This document shows positions 21,905-30,301 of a DNA stretch of 37,029 nt, piece after piece. The notes under the pieces were generated by a model. It searched no databases, had not been told where the DNA came from, and saw only the letters and a list, made by a program, of their open reading frames with translations. This DNA comes from an uncultured Lachnospiraceae bacterium. Its GTDB lineage: Bacteria > Bacillota > Clostridia > Lachnospirales > Lachnospiraceae. The position numbers and the translations under genes are program-made. The DNA is taken from positions 1 through 37,029 of the forward strand of contig CAJUPI010000028.1 of assembly GCA_910588125.1 (NCBI GenBank), given 5' to 3'. How positions within the stretch are numbered: position 1 is the stretch's first letter; each line of letters opens with the position of its first letter.

Positions 21905-24064
21905 ATGAGTCGAGATTATGAGGAATTTAAGCGTCCGGAGCGCAAGAGCCGCCGGGATCCCCGCATGGCGAGAAAAGAAGAACCGGTAAGAAAGATGGGA
22001 AACGGCCGACAGGCAGGAACACGGCGGCAGGAAGAAGGAAGTGTGTCGTCCGGCGGGCTGAAGGTGATGAATGATTCTTCGGTACATCCGGTGACAAAAA
22101 GAGCCGGGAGCCAGACAGCGTCTTCCGGGCGGCGGTCATCTTTTGCATCGGGTGCGGCTGCCAGAAATGCCAGACAGACAGGAGGAGCCTCTTTGCGGAG
22201 AGATCCGGATATTGCCAGAAAGAGACGGCGCCGCCGGATTATCGGTATGATCGTGGCGGAGTGTTTTGCCCTGATTTTTATTTTCGGTTATGCTTACGTG
22301 GCCAGATTGATGAATCAGGTAAAGCGGCCGGTGATTGATATGGAGCAGGTACAAAATAAGGATCTGGATGTGGCGACCAAGGAAAAGCTGAAGGGCTACT
22401 GGACGATTGCGGTTTTCGGGGTGGATGCCCGGGACAACGCGATCGAACGGGGAACCAATTCCGATGTAAACATCATCTGTAATATCAATCTGGAGACGGG
22501 GGAGATCAAGCTGGTTTCTCTGTTCCGGGATACCTATTTAAACATTTCAAAGGACGGTTCTTATAATAAGTTTAACCAGGCTTATTTTGTAGGAGGGCCG
22601 GAGCAGGCTATGGCGGCGTTGAACCGGAACCTGGATTTGAATATTACGGATTACATGACGTTTAACTGGAAGGCGGTTGCTGACGCCATCAATATATTGG
22701 GCGGCGTGGATGTGGAATTGAGCAAGGCTGAATTCTACTATATCAATTCCTTTATCACAGAAACGGTGAAGGCAACCGGAGTAGGCTCTACGCAGCTAAA
22801 GCATGCAGGAATGAATCATCTCGACGGCGTGCAGGCGGTGGCTTATGGGCGTTTGCGTCTGATGGATACGGATTTTGCACGGACAGAGCGCCAGAGAAAG
22901 GTGATTAAGCTGGCGTTTGAAAAGGCAAAGACGGCGGACTTTGAGACATTGAACCGGGTGCTCGGCACTGTGTTCCCGCAGGTATCTACGAGCTTGTGGG
23001 TGGATGATCTATATGTCAGCCTGAAAAATATTAACAAGTACCATTTGGGAGAGACGATGGGCTTTCCGGAGGCGAGAGGGGACGCCAATATGGGAAAAAA
23101 GGGTGCCTGCGTGATCCCCCAGACGCTTGAGACGAATGTGGTTAAGCTGCATCAGTTCTTGTTCAGCACAGAAGACTATACTCCATCAGAGACGGTGAAA
23201 AACATCAGCAAAAAGATAGCGGCCGATTCCGGGATGTATAAGGAAGGCAATTATGTTAAAAGCGTCAATACGGACGGCGGTGTGATTCAGCCGCCGAAGA
23301 CGACGGCGGCTGAGACGACGAAAGCGACGGAAGAAGACGATGATCGCTATGAATATATTACAGTGCTCAACGCCAATGGCAAGAAGGTCAAAAAGCGGAT
23401 ACCGAGAGAGATGGACGAGGACGGGGACTATGTTGAGCAGGAAACTGACGAAGACGGGATAGCTACCGGTTGGATGCTGGACGAAGATGGCCAGCTGGTG
23501 CGCCGCAGGAGCACCGGGAACAATAATGCACCGACAGAAAGCTCTGTGTCAGACCGTCCGGGAATTCGCCCGACAGAGGCGGAGACAGACGCGAATGGGA
23601 ATCCGGTGGAAACGACAAGCCGCCCACATCCGGGAGAGACGACAGCACAAGACCCCTTAAGACCAGGACTCCGTCCGACAGAAAGTACGGGTGCGCAGCA
23701 GCCGAATGTTCGTCCTACGACAGGAGCCGACCGGCCGGGAGGCTCTGGGGGAGGAACTGGGGGACCAGGGGATACAGATCCGACAAGAAGTACCGATACG
23801 GCAACCCCATCGCCTCAGCCAATGCCTTCGCCAGGCGGTAATGCGGTGAATCCGACGTCGCCGTCAGCTTCTGAAAGTGGCGGTGGGCCGGGAGGGGTTC
23901 CCGGAGCATCAGAACAGCCTTTGCCAGGGGTGTCTGTGCCGGGAGGAAATGGCGGTTCACCGGCGGATACGGGAAATCACGGACCAGGAGGCCAGGCGCC
24001 AGAGGGCCAGGGAACCGGCGGCGGCAGCACCGGCGTGGGTCCTGTCGCCGGGCCGGGGCAATAA
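21905..24064 (+). CDS. LCP-family wall-polymer ligase with long low-complexity tail
   Basis: 719 aa. A basic cytoplasmic N-terminus (1-110) and one membrane helix (about 112-135, IIGMIVAECFALIFIFGYAY) precede an extracellular LytR-CpsA-Psr domain (about 155-430). Family residues include FGVDARD, TNSDVNIICNINLETG, LVSLFRDTYLNI, the conserved Arg in YGRLRLMDTDFARTERQR and GGVDVELS. LCP enzymes attach undecaprenyl-linked polymers to peptidoglycan, which fits its place 20 bp after the sugar transferase as last gene of the operon. The last 260 residues are unusual: an acidic stretch, then Pro/Gly/Thr/Ser repeats with recurring R-P-T-E and P-G-G elements, likely to span the wall. ATG follows GAGGT by about eight bases. 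Confidence 0.92.
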   Translation: MSRDYEEFKRPERKSRRDPRMARKEEPVRKMGNGRQAGTRRQEEGSVSSGGLKVMNDSSVHPVTKRAGSQTASSGRRSSFASGAAARNARQTGGASLRRDPDIARKRRRRRIIGMIVAECFALIFIFGYAYVARLMNQVKRPVIDMEQVQNKDLDVATKEKLKGYWTIAVFGVDARDNAIERGTNSDVNIICNINLETGEIKLVSLFRDTYLNISKDGSYNKFNQAYFVGGPEQAMAALNRNLDLNITDYMTFNWKAVADAINILGGVDVELSKAEFYYINSFITETVKATGVGSTQLKHAGMNHLDGVQAVAYGRLRLMDTDFARTERQRKVIKLAFEKAKTADFETLNRVLGTVFPQVSTSLWVDDLYVSLKNINKYHLGETMGFPEARGDANMGKKGACVIPQTLETNVVKLHQFLFSTEDYTPSETVKNISKKIAADSGMYKEGNYVKSVNTDGGVIQPPKTTAAETTKATEEDDDRYEYITVLNANGKKVKKRIPREMDEDGDYVEQETDEDGIATGWMLDEDGQLVRRRSTGNNNAPTESSVSDRPGIRPTEAETDANGNPVETTSRPHPGETTAQDPLRPGLRPTESTGAQQPNVRPTTGADRPGGSGGGTGGPGDTDPTRSTDTATPSPQPMPSPGGNAVNPTSPSASESGGGPGGVPGASEQPLPGVSVPGGNGGSPADTGNHGPGGQAPEGQGTGGGSTGVGPVAGPGQ

Positions 24065-24202
24065 AGAGAAAGCAATTCACATTTAAATTATAATTCTATC
24101 ACAGATTTATCACAATTCCTGCTTATATTAGGGACATAGCAAAAAGAAAACCGCTCAGGCGTTTAAATGTTGGTAATCGCGAAAAGAAAGGGGATTGTGA
24201 TT

Positions 24203-25633
24203 ATGTACGAAGAAGAAAAAGATTATAGAGAAGAGGCTGTAAAACCGGCTGACAGCCAGTATCAAAGTAATTCTCAGATCGGTGAGAGCCGTCAGGATAG
24301 TTACAGCGAACAGTGGTATAGCCAGGATCGGCAGCCGGAATGGGAAGCATCCTATAACCGGATGAATGTGTCGCATATTCCGCCGGAACCGGTGAAAACG
24401 CCGGGAAAGAAGCGCCCGGTGATGGCGAAGGTTGCCGGGATTACAGCGGCGGCACTGTTGTTTGGCACAGTCGCGGGAGGGACCATGTTTGGCGTGAATA
24501 CGGCAGGAGAATACCTGAGGGGCAAGTATGGACCCAGGGAACAGACTCAGGCCAGCCTGTCAGTGGTGGAACCCCAGACGACAGAGCAGAATGCGAATAA
24601 AAAACAGGCAGAGGTGGTGCCGGCCCTGCAGATGGATGTGTCTTCTATTGTAGAAGCCGCGATGCCGTCGGTAGTGGCAGTTACCAATACCGTGGTAATG
24701 GAACAACGCAGTTGGTTCGGCCCCAGCCAGAGATATGAGATACCAAGCAGTGGTTCCGGTATCATAGTGGGGCAGAATAATGATGAGCTGCTGATTGTGA
24801 CAAACAATCATGTGGTGGAGGATTCAAAGGAACTGGCTGTTACTTTTATTGATGAGTCTTCGGTGACGGCGGCGATTAAGGGAACGGATTCGGAAAATGA
24901 TCTGGCTGTGATTGCAGTACCGATAGCGGATGTGAGCTCGGAAACCATGGAAAAGATTAAGATTGCCACTTTGGGAGATTCAGATGTTTTACGGGTAGGC
25001 GAAGGTGTGATTGCGATCGGCAATGCCTTAGGCTATGGCCAGTCGGTTACTGTCGGTTATGTAAGTGCCAAGGATCGTGAGGTAAGGGCGCAGGATGCAA
25101 CCAGCAGAGATTTGTTGCAGACAGATGCTGCCATTAATCCGGGAAACAGTGGCGGGGCGCTGCTGAATATGCGGGGTGAGGTGATTGGTATTAATGTCGC
25201 TAAGTACTCCTCTACGGAAGTAGAAGGCATGGGGTATGCAATTCCGGTATCCAAAGTGCAGGATATCATCAATGAGCTGATGAATCGCAAGACCCGGATG
25301 GAAATCGAGGAAAGCAAACAGGGGTATCTGGGGATTCAGGGAACCAATATCGACGATGTGGCAGCCGCGGCATATGGAATGCCGAGAGGCGTATATGTAT
25401 ATAAGATTGTAGAAGGCGGCGCGGCAGCAAATTCCGATTTGCGCGAGAAGGATATCATCACCAAATTTGACGGGCAGACCGTTCGCTCGATGGCGGATTT
25501 GCAGAAGATGCTGACCTATTATGAGGGAAACAGTACCATAAACCTGACCGTTCGTTCTCTGGAAAATGGCGAATATATCGAGAGGACTGTGGAGATTACC
25601 CTGGGATATAAAGCCGAGGCGGAGACGAATTAA
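24203..25633 (+). CDS. HtrA/DegP-type membrane-anchored serine protease with PDZ domain
   Basis: 476 aa. A polar cytoplasmic N-terminus (1-75) and one membrane helix (about 77-98, AGITAAALLFGTVAGGTMFG) lead to an extracellular trypsin-like domain with catalytic His203 (VTNNHVVE), Asp233 (SENDLAVIAV) and Ser316 (NPGNSGGALLN). One PDZ domain follows (about 370-465, from GYLGIQGTNIDDVAAAAYGM). It degrades misfolded secreted proteins. ATG at 24203 is eight bases after AAAGGGG; an upstream in-frame ATG at 24167 has no ribosome site. It follows the LCP gene by 138 bp with no clear terminator between. Firmicute HtrA is often under a CssRS-type system, but no such site was identified. The Asp and Ser contexts are canonical. 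Confidence 0.93.
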   Translation: MYEEEKDYREEAVKPADSQYQSNSQIGESRQDSYSEQWYSQDRQPEWEASYNRMNVSHIPPEPVKTPGKKRPVMAKVAGITAAALLFGTVAGGTMFGVNTAGEYLRGKYGPREQTQASLSVVEPQTTEQNANKKQAEVVPALQMDVSSIVEAAMPSVVAVTNTVVMEQRSWFGPSQRYEIPSSGSGIIVGQNNDELLIVTNNHVVEDSKELAVTFIDESSVTAAIKGTDSENDLAVIAVPIADVSSETMEKIKIATLGDSDVLRVGEGVIAIGNALGYGQSVTVGYVSAKDREVRAQDATSRDLLQTDAAINPGNSGGALLNMRGEVIGINVAKYSSTEVEGMGYAIPVSKVQDIINELMNRKTRMEIEESKQGYLGIQGTNIDDVAAAAYGMPRGVYVYKIVEGGAAANSDLREKDIITKFDGQTVRSMADLQKMLTYYEGNSTINLTVRSLENGEYIERTVEITLGYKAEAETN

Positions 25634-25646
25634 AAGAAGAGAGTAC

Positions 25647-25675
25647 TTGCAATTTTTAAAAAAAGGAAATATAGT
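25647..25675 (+). promoter_or_regulatory. Promoter of the ClpX-like gene
   Basis: TTGCAA and TATAGT with a 17-bp spacer. Transcription would begin near 25682, just before the hairpin leader. Confidence 0.55.
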
Positions 25676-25686
25676 AGAGACAGAAA

Positions 25687-25751
25687 CAAATACTCAGAGT
25701 GTCCAGGAGGGCGCCCTGAGTATTTGCTGATATGGGAAGCAGGGCGTTTTG
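25687..25751 (+). promoter_or_regulatory. Leader with two mutually exclusive hairpins
   Basis: Stem 1 pairs CAAATACTCAG (25687-25697) with CTGAGTATTTG (25716-25726). Stem 2 pairs CGCCCTG (25712-25718) with CAGGGCG (25740-25746) and is followed by TTTTGT. They share 25716-25718, so both cannot form fully. The arrangement resembles an antiterminator/terminator pair, though the T-run is short. Stem 1 alone could also simply be a leftover terminator of the htrA gene. Confidence 0.42.
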
Positions 25752-25777
25752 TAAGAATAAAAGGATGAGGTGACAGA

Positions 25778-27238
25778 GTGGAAGAGAAGGAAAAAAATCC
25801 GGGAATGGAGACAGAAACGGAACAAGGCGGGGATGAGAAAGAAAATGAACAGGATTATGAGAAGATCTGTTATATATGCCGCCGGCCGGAGAGCACAGCA
25901 GGCAGTATGATCGTCATGCCGGGGAATATGTGCCTGTGTCATGACTGCATGCAAAAGGCATTTGATTCGGTGGTGGGAGGAAATCTGGATTTGTCTAAAA
26001 TTGATTTTTCCCAGTTGTCAGGAATGCCTTTTATGAACCTGAATTTTGTACCAACGGGAAACAGTGAAGATGCCGCGAAGATGCAGATCCCCAGGCGGCA
26101 ACAGGTGAAGAAAAAGAAAAGGGAGAATGCCGGGCCGGCATTTGAATTAAAGGATATTCCGGCTCCGCATATTATTAAGAGACGCCTGGATGAGTATGTG
26201 ATTGGGCAGGAGCGGGCGAAGAAGGTGATCTCGGTGGCCGTTTATAATCATTATAAACGCGTTTATGCGGAAAGCATCAGGCGCATGAAAAAGGGGGCGG
26301 AAAATGAAGAGCCGGAAGAAGTGACAATAGAAAAATCAAATATTTTAATGATTGGTCCTACCGGAAGCGGCAAGACTTATCTGGTGCGGACATTGGCCCG
26401 GCTTTTGGATGTGCCGCTTGCCATTGCGGATGCCACTTCGCTGACAGAGGCCGGCTATATCGGAGATGATATTGAGAGCGTGCTTTCAAAGCTTTTGGCA
26501 GCAGCAGGAAATGATGTGGAGCGTGCCGAGCATGGAATCATTTTTATTGATGAGATTGATAAAATTGCCAAGAAACGGGAGACAAATACCAGGGATGTAA
26601 GCGGGGAATCGGTGCAGCAGGAGCTGCTGAAGCTTTTGGAGGGAAGCCGGGTGGAGGTTCCGGTAGGATCGAATCAGAAAAATGCGCTGACTCCATTAAA
26701 GACTGTGAATACAGATCATATATTGTTTATTTGCGGAGGTGCATTTCCGGATTTGGAAAAGATTATTCGGGAACGCCTTACTAAGACTTCTTCAATGGGG
26801 TTCGGAGCAGAGCTTAAGGATAAATATGAAGAAGAACCTGATATTTTGCACCATGTAATCAATAAAGATCTGCGGGAATTCGGCATGATACCGGAATTTT
26901 TGGGCAGATTGCCGGTGACAGTAACGTTGCAGAAGCTGACCGAGGATTTGTTGGTAAAGATTTTAAGGGAACCCAAGAACGCTATTCTTAAGCAATATGA
27001 AAAGCTGCTGGAGATGGATGAAGTGAAGCTGGTGTTTGAGAATGAGGCTTTGGAGTGGATAGCAAAAGAGGCGATCAAGCGAGATACCGGGGCGCGGGCT
27101 TTGCGGGCGATTCTGGAAGAGTATATGCTGGATATTATGTACGAAATTCCGAAGGACCCCAATATAGGCTCCGTGGTGGTGACACGGCCTTACCTGGAAA
27201 AGACAGGGGGTCCCCGGATTCAGATGAGGGAATCGTGA
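25778..27238 (+). CDS. clpX: ClpX-like AAA+ unfoldase
   Basis: 486 aa, longer than the usual 410-430. An acidic N-terminal extension precedes a C4 zinc finger (C31-x2-C34, C54-x2-C57). The AAA+ module has Walker A GPTGSGKT (193-200), Walker B IIFIDEIDKIA (Asp258, Glu259) and the sensor-2 region DTGARALRAILEEYMLD. ClpX unfolds tagged proteins and feeds them to ClpP. Deviations from the standard sequence are GYIGDD for the GYVG pore loop and M340-G-F for the I-G-F loop that docks ClpP. It is not next to clpP, so it may be a second, specialised ClpX. GTG at 25778 lies seven bases after GAGG. Twelve bases separate its stop from the convergent S8 protease gene. Confidence 0.88.
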   Translation: MEEKEKNPGMETETEQGGDEKENEQDYEKICYICRRPESTAGSMIVMPGNMCLCHDCMQKAFDSVVGGNLDLSKIDFSQLSGMPFMNLNFVPTGNSEDAAKMQIPRRQQVKKKKRENAGPAFELKDIPAPHIIKRRLDEYVIGQERAKKVISVAVYNHYKRVYAESIRRMKKGAENEEPEEVTIEKSNILMIGPTGSGKTYLVRTLARLLDVPLAIADATSLTEAGYIGDDIESVLSKLLAAAGNDVERAEHGIIFIDEIDKIAKKRETNTRDVSGESVQQELLKLLEGSRVEVPVGSNQKNALTPLKTVNTDHILFICGGAFPDLEKIIRERLTKTSSMGFGAELKDKYEEEPDILHHVINKDLREFGMIPEFLGRLPVTVTLQKLTEDLLVKILREPKNAILKQYEKLLEMDEVKLVFENEALEWIAKEAIKRDTGARALRAILEEYMLDIMYEIPKDPNIGSVVVTRPYLEKTGGPRIQMRES

Positions 27239-27250
27239 TAAAAGATATAT

Positions 27251-28984
27251 TTATTCGCGATCCCGCAGAAAGGTCTGGTAGAGATTCAAGGTTCCGTAGC
27301 CCCAGATGGGGTTGGGATAGGAAAAGGCCGGATTGCGGTCAGCGCCGCGGATCAGCATGGAAGTAATCGAGGTATTGCTGAGGGCAATGTTATGATTGTT
27401 GGTGATTCCCCAGGTGAAGATATCCGCAATGGCGCCGGCGGCGACGGCAGCGGCTACCGAGGTGCCAGAGCGGCGGGTGAACTTAAGCTCGTTGCCAGGG
27501 GGGGTTCCAACAGCGGGACCCTGAACATCCACACCGGGAGCGGCTAAGTCGGGTTTAATGCGCCCGTCCGGAGTATAGCCGCGGCTGCTGTGGATATAGA
27601 TGCTGTTGTTGCTGTGATTGTAGGCGGCAACTGTGAGCGGCATGTCGGCATTGCCGGGATCCATGGTAGTAGTATTGGGATCCGGGCGGAGGAAGATGGT
27701 GTCTTCGGACAGAAATCCGTGCATAGGCAGCCAGGCGTGGAAGCGTCCGGTGATATAAATTGTCGGATAGACGCGGATTTTCCAGATTCCGGGAGCCGGG
27801 GTATCAAAGCGCAAAAAGATCAACTGGTTGCCGGAGCCGCTTTCAAAATTCTGGTAAATGACAGTCAGAGTAGTGGAGTCTAGTTGAAGCGGGATGACGG
27901 TCTCAGGGCCAAGCGTCAAGGCGATACGATCAATGACTTCACCAGAGGGTGAGATAATGCCGATCGTATAGAGTTCCGGCTGCCGGGACCATATTTCCAT
28001 GCAAAAACCGGTTTCATTGGCACCTACCCGCAGTTCAATATCTTCCGATTCCTGGTCAGGAGTCATATTTCCCATAAAATGATGGTGATAACCGACTTCA
28101 TTGCCGGCGCCGGCGACGACGGCCAGCCCTAAGTAGCCGTTGAGGTTGGCGAGCTGCTGGCACAGAGGGCTGTGCCCCTCATGGCTGCCCTGGTTCGTCC
28201 CCACACCGAGATAAATAACCAGTGGCTGCTGGTAGAGATTGGCCAGGCTCAAAAGATAACTGATGGCTGACATGATATCATTTTCCTGAAAGACCGGATC
28301 ATCGGTATGTACAAGGAAAAAGTCACGTAGATATTGCTTGGCAGGCTTTAGCTTAACTACAGCGAGAGAAGCTCTCGGGGCAGCGCCGGAGAAAGGAACG
28401 GGGCGGTCAATGCGGTTGCCGGCGGCGACCCCGGCCATGAAGGTGCCGTGCCCGTCTGTATCACGGGTAGGTACGACTGTGAAAGGGTCTTCGGATTGCA
28501 GGGCCTCGTTAAGCTGCTCCTGATTATAGATAGTTCCATAGAAGGGCTGAAAGCCAGCGATTTCTGGCGGCATTTCACCGGAGTCGATGCTTTGATCCCA
28601 GATGCCTAAGATGCGGCTGGTGCCATCGGGGTTGCGAAACAGTGGGTTGGTATAATCAATGCCGGTATCGACGATTCCGATAATGACGCCGCTGCCGTCG
28701 GCTTGTAGGGCCGGTTGGTCAAAGACCGGCAGAATACCGCTGCTTTCTACAACAGTAGTGTCTAAAAGCCCAAAAAGCTTGGGAATACTGCTGTAGGAGT
28801 AGCGGGAAATGCTCAAGGGATCGGCGTTGCCGATCCGGGTATGGATGACAGCGAAATTCTGGCTGACAAAATTGATACACTGTGTCTGAGCCAGCTCATA
28901 GAAGGACGGCAGAGAACGAGAAGAATAGTGCAGGATAAAATCCATATAGTTTTCCGAGGATGGAGGATAGAGACAAGAGGGCAT
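27251..28984 (-). CDS. Subtilisin-like serine protease, CspA-like S8 family
   Basis: 577 aa. The S8 catalytic triad is complete: Asp106 (GIVDTGID), His179 (DGHGTFMAG) and Ser509 (RSGTSVAAA), with the oxyanion Asn in GAGNEVGYHH. About 300 residues between His and Ser include a beta-rich insert (roughly 310-430), as in the clostridial CspA-like subtilases related to germination proteases. The first 95 residues could be a prodomain. No signal peptide is visible, so the enzyme is cytoplasmic, spore-associated or exported by another route. ATG at 28984 follows GGAG by five bases. It converges on the ClpX-like gene and diverges from lspA. A role in germination is only a family-based possibility; no cortex-lytic enzyme gene is nearby. 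Confidence 0.9.
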   Translation of the reverse strand: MPSCLYPPSSENYMDFILHYSSRSLPSFYELAQTQCINFVSQNFAVIHTRIGNADPLSISRYSYSSIPKLFGLLDTTVVESSGILPVFDQPALQADGSGVIIGIVDTGIDYTNPLFRNPDGTSRILGIWDQSIDSGEMPPEIAGFQPFYGTIYNQEQLNEALQSEDPFTVVPTRDTDGHGTFMAGVAAGNRIDRPVPFSGAAPRASLAVVKLKPAKQYLRDFFLVHTDDPVFQENDIMSAISYLLSLANLYQQPLVIYLGVGTNQGSHEGHSPLCQQLANLNGYLGLAVVAGAGNEVGYHHHFMGNMTPDQESEDIELRVGANETGFCMEIWSRQPELYTIGIISPSGEVIDRIALTLGPETVIPLQLDSTTLTVIYQNFESGSGNQLIFLRFDTPAPGIWKIRVYPTIYITGRFHAWLPMHGFLSEDTIFLRPDPNTTTMDPGNADMPLTVAAYNHSNNSIYIHSSRGYTPDGRIKPDLAAPGVDVQGPAVGTPPGNELKFTRRSGTSVAAAVAAGAIADIFTWGITNNHNIALSNTSITSMLIRGADRNPAFSYPNPIWGYGTLNLYQTFLRDRE

Positions 28985-29040
28985 AGAGACTCCGATGTTA
29001 AAATATCTGTTAAAAGCAAAATATGTTGAGGAGGATGTAT

Positions 29041-29069
29041 TTGACCGTTGTCCGGGGAAATAGTATAAT
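29041..29069 (+). promoter_or_regulatory. Sigma-A type promoter of lspA
   Basis: TTGACC and a perfect TATAAT with a 17-bp spacer. Transcription starting near 29076 leaves only the ATG at 29101 as a usable lspA start; the in-frame ATG at 29068 overlaps the -10. Confidence 0.7.
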
Positions 29070-29100
29070 GAAAAATATATTAGAGACAGGAGGAAGGGTT

Positions 29101-29580
29101 ATGGTGTTTGCCGGATTGATTGCATTGGTGGCAGGGGGAGATCTGTGGCTGAAGCATAAGATAGAGACGCAGGAGCCGGAGGGATTTCCACGGCCGTTGG
29201 CGGGGACGAAGGATCGGATTTGGCTTTATCGGAATCATAATGCCGGTTTTCCGTTTGGAATGATGGAAAAACAGCAGAAGGTTGTGCAGACATTGCCATT
29301 GGTTCTGACTTCGATGCTGGCGGGGGGATTGCTGGCGATGTGGCAGGATAAGGAAAAAAGGCTGCAGAAGCTGGCCGTATCGCTGATGATTGGAGGTTCC
29401 CTGAGCAATCTGTATGATCGGTATGTCCGGGGATATGTGGTAGACTATTTTAGTCTGCGATTCGGGCCGCTTAAGGAAGTGGTGTTTAATCTGGGGGATA
29501 TTTTTATCTTTCTGGGAGCGGGATTGCAGGCGGTGTGTGTTTCCCTGGGGGGAGTAAGGAAGGAAAAAAGTGTGGGGTAG
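29101..29580 (+). CDS. lspA: Lipoprotein signal peptidase (signal peptidase II)
   Basis: 159 aa, the usual LspA length, with four membrane helices. Conserved features are D14-x3-K18 at the end of helix one, N-H-N-A-G-F-P-F-G (46-53), N103-L-Y-D-R107, and the two aspartates expected to be catalytic: Asp115 in GYVVDYF and Asp133 in FNLGDIF. It cleaves the signal peptide of diacylglyceryl-modified prolipoproteins in the membrane; two such lipoproteins are encoded in this window (2362 and 5674). ATG 29101 is seven bases after AGGAGG and downstream of the predicted start point; longer in-frame starts at 29023 and 29068 are excluded by the promoter. A family B hairpin begins six bases after the stop and may terminate the transcript. 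Confidence 0.9.
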   Translation: MVFAGLIALVAGGDLWLKHKIETQEPEGFPRPLAGTKDRIWLYRNHNAGFPFGMMEKQQKVVQTLPLVLTSMLAGGLLAMWQDKEKRLQKLAVSLMIGGSLSNLYDRYVRGYVVDYFSLRFGPLKEVVFNLGDIFIFLGAGLQAVCVSLGGVRKEKSVG

Positions 29581-29585
29581 GTAAG

Positions 29586-29838
29586 AGGTACGCCCTGGAG
29601 GAAGGAGCGGGAAGGCGGATAGGCAGCCGGAATTTTTTCCCGTTTCGGGGTTAAGAAGTCCTAAAATTTCGGAATTTTGCGAAAAGCGAAACGAAAATGC
29701 CCAAACTCGCTTCGCTCAGACAGTGTGCATTTTCGTTTCAAGGCAAAATTCTGAAATTTAAAGACTTCTAAACCCCTGCAAAAGTCAAAAATTCCGGCTG
29801 CCTGTCCGCATTCCTGCTCCTTCCTCCAGGGCTGGATA
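29586..29838. repeat. Hairpin element family B, copy 2
   Basis: About 250 bp that can fold into one long stem. The outer 46-bp arms (29592-29637 with 29787-29832) have three mismatches. Next, AAGAAGTCCTAAAATTTCGG pairs with the region around 29745-29770, and the inner GAAACGAAAATGC (29688-29700) pairs with GCATTTTCGTTTC (29727-29739). The ends are GGTACGCC and GGCTGGATATTATC, matching the other family B copies. It shares the block CCCGTTTCGGGGTTAAGAAG with copy 3 on the opposite strand. No coding potential. Confidence 0.85.
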
Positions 29839-30014
29839 TTATCGAGTCCAACTTGTGTAGCATAGAGTTCGAGCAGTGGGCGGATAGTGAATATAGGGGG
29901 GTATTGTTTTATTGGAATTTTTAGTGCAAGGTTATGGTAAGTGTAAGTTTTTGGTATCGCTTACTGGTACTCTCAGCGGGTAAGAAGCATGTATTCTCAT
30001 GTTCATGGAAGATA

Positions 30015-30141
30015 ATACTCAGCCTTGGAAAAAGGGATGGGGCCGCAGGCAGCCAGCCGGTGGGCTTCTTAATCCCGAAACGGGAAAAAGCCCCGGCTGG
30101 GCTGCCTGCGGCCCCATCTCTTTTTCCAAGGCGTACCTCTC
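30015..30141. repeat. Hairpin element family B, copy 3
   Basis: Nearly perfect arms of about 40 bp (30022-30060 with 30093-30132) start GCCTTGGAAAAAGGGATGGG. Inside, GGGCTT pairs with AAGCCC and CCCGAAACGGG forms the tip. The ends are GATAATACTCAGCC (complement GGCTGAGTATTATC) and GGCGTACC, the same pair of ends as copies 1 and 2. With copy 2 and the promoter at 30196 it accounts for most of the 721-bp gap between lspA and the CNNM-type gene; 29840-30010 holds nothing recognisable. Confidence 0.85.
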
Positions 30142-30195
30142 AGAACCGCTCAGCGGAAAAGCCTGCATTCGCTGTAAGGAGAAGGCAACTGGGAA

Positions 30196-30224
30196 TTGAC
30201 AAGTTTGAGGAAATATTGTAGAAT
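30196..30224 (+). promoter_or_regulatory. Sigma-A type promoter of the CNNM-type gene
   Basis: TTGACA (perfect) and TAGAAT with a 17-bp spacer. The start would be near 30231, giving a leader of about 70 nt. Confidence 0.65.
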
Positions 30225-30301
30225 CGGGTAACGGTTCTTGTTTGAGAGCTGTTGGGAATTTGAGTGTAATTATTATTTTGGAAGGAGATTAATGTAATTC
30301 T

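Noticed and set aside
24167..24202. Longer N-terminus for the HtrA protein
   Set aside because: The ATG at 24167 has no ribosome site, while the ATG at 24203 follows AAAGGGG at good distance.
29934..30221. 95-codon plus-strand frame between lspA and the CNNM-type gene
   Set aside because: It runs through the family B hairpin and its peptide is only the translation of the two arms.
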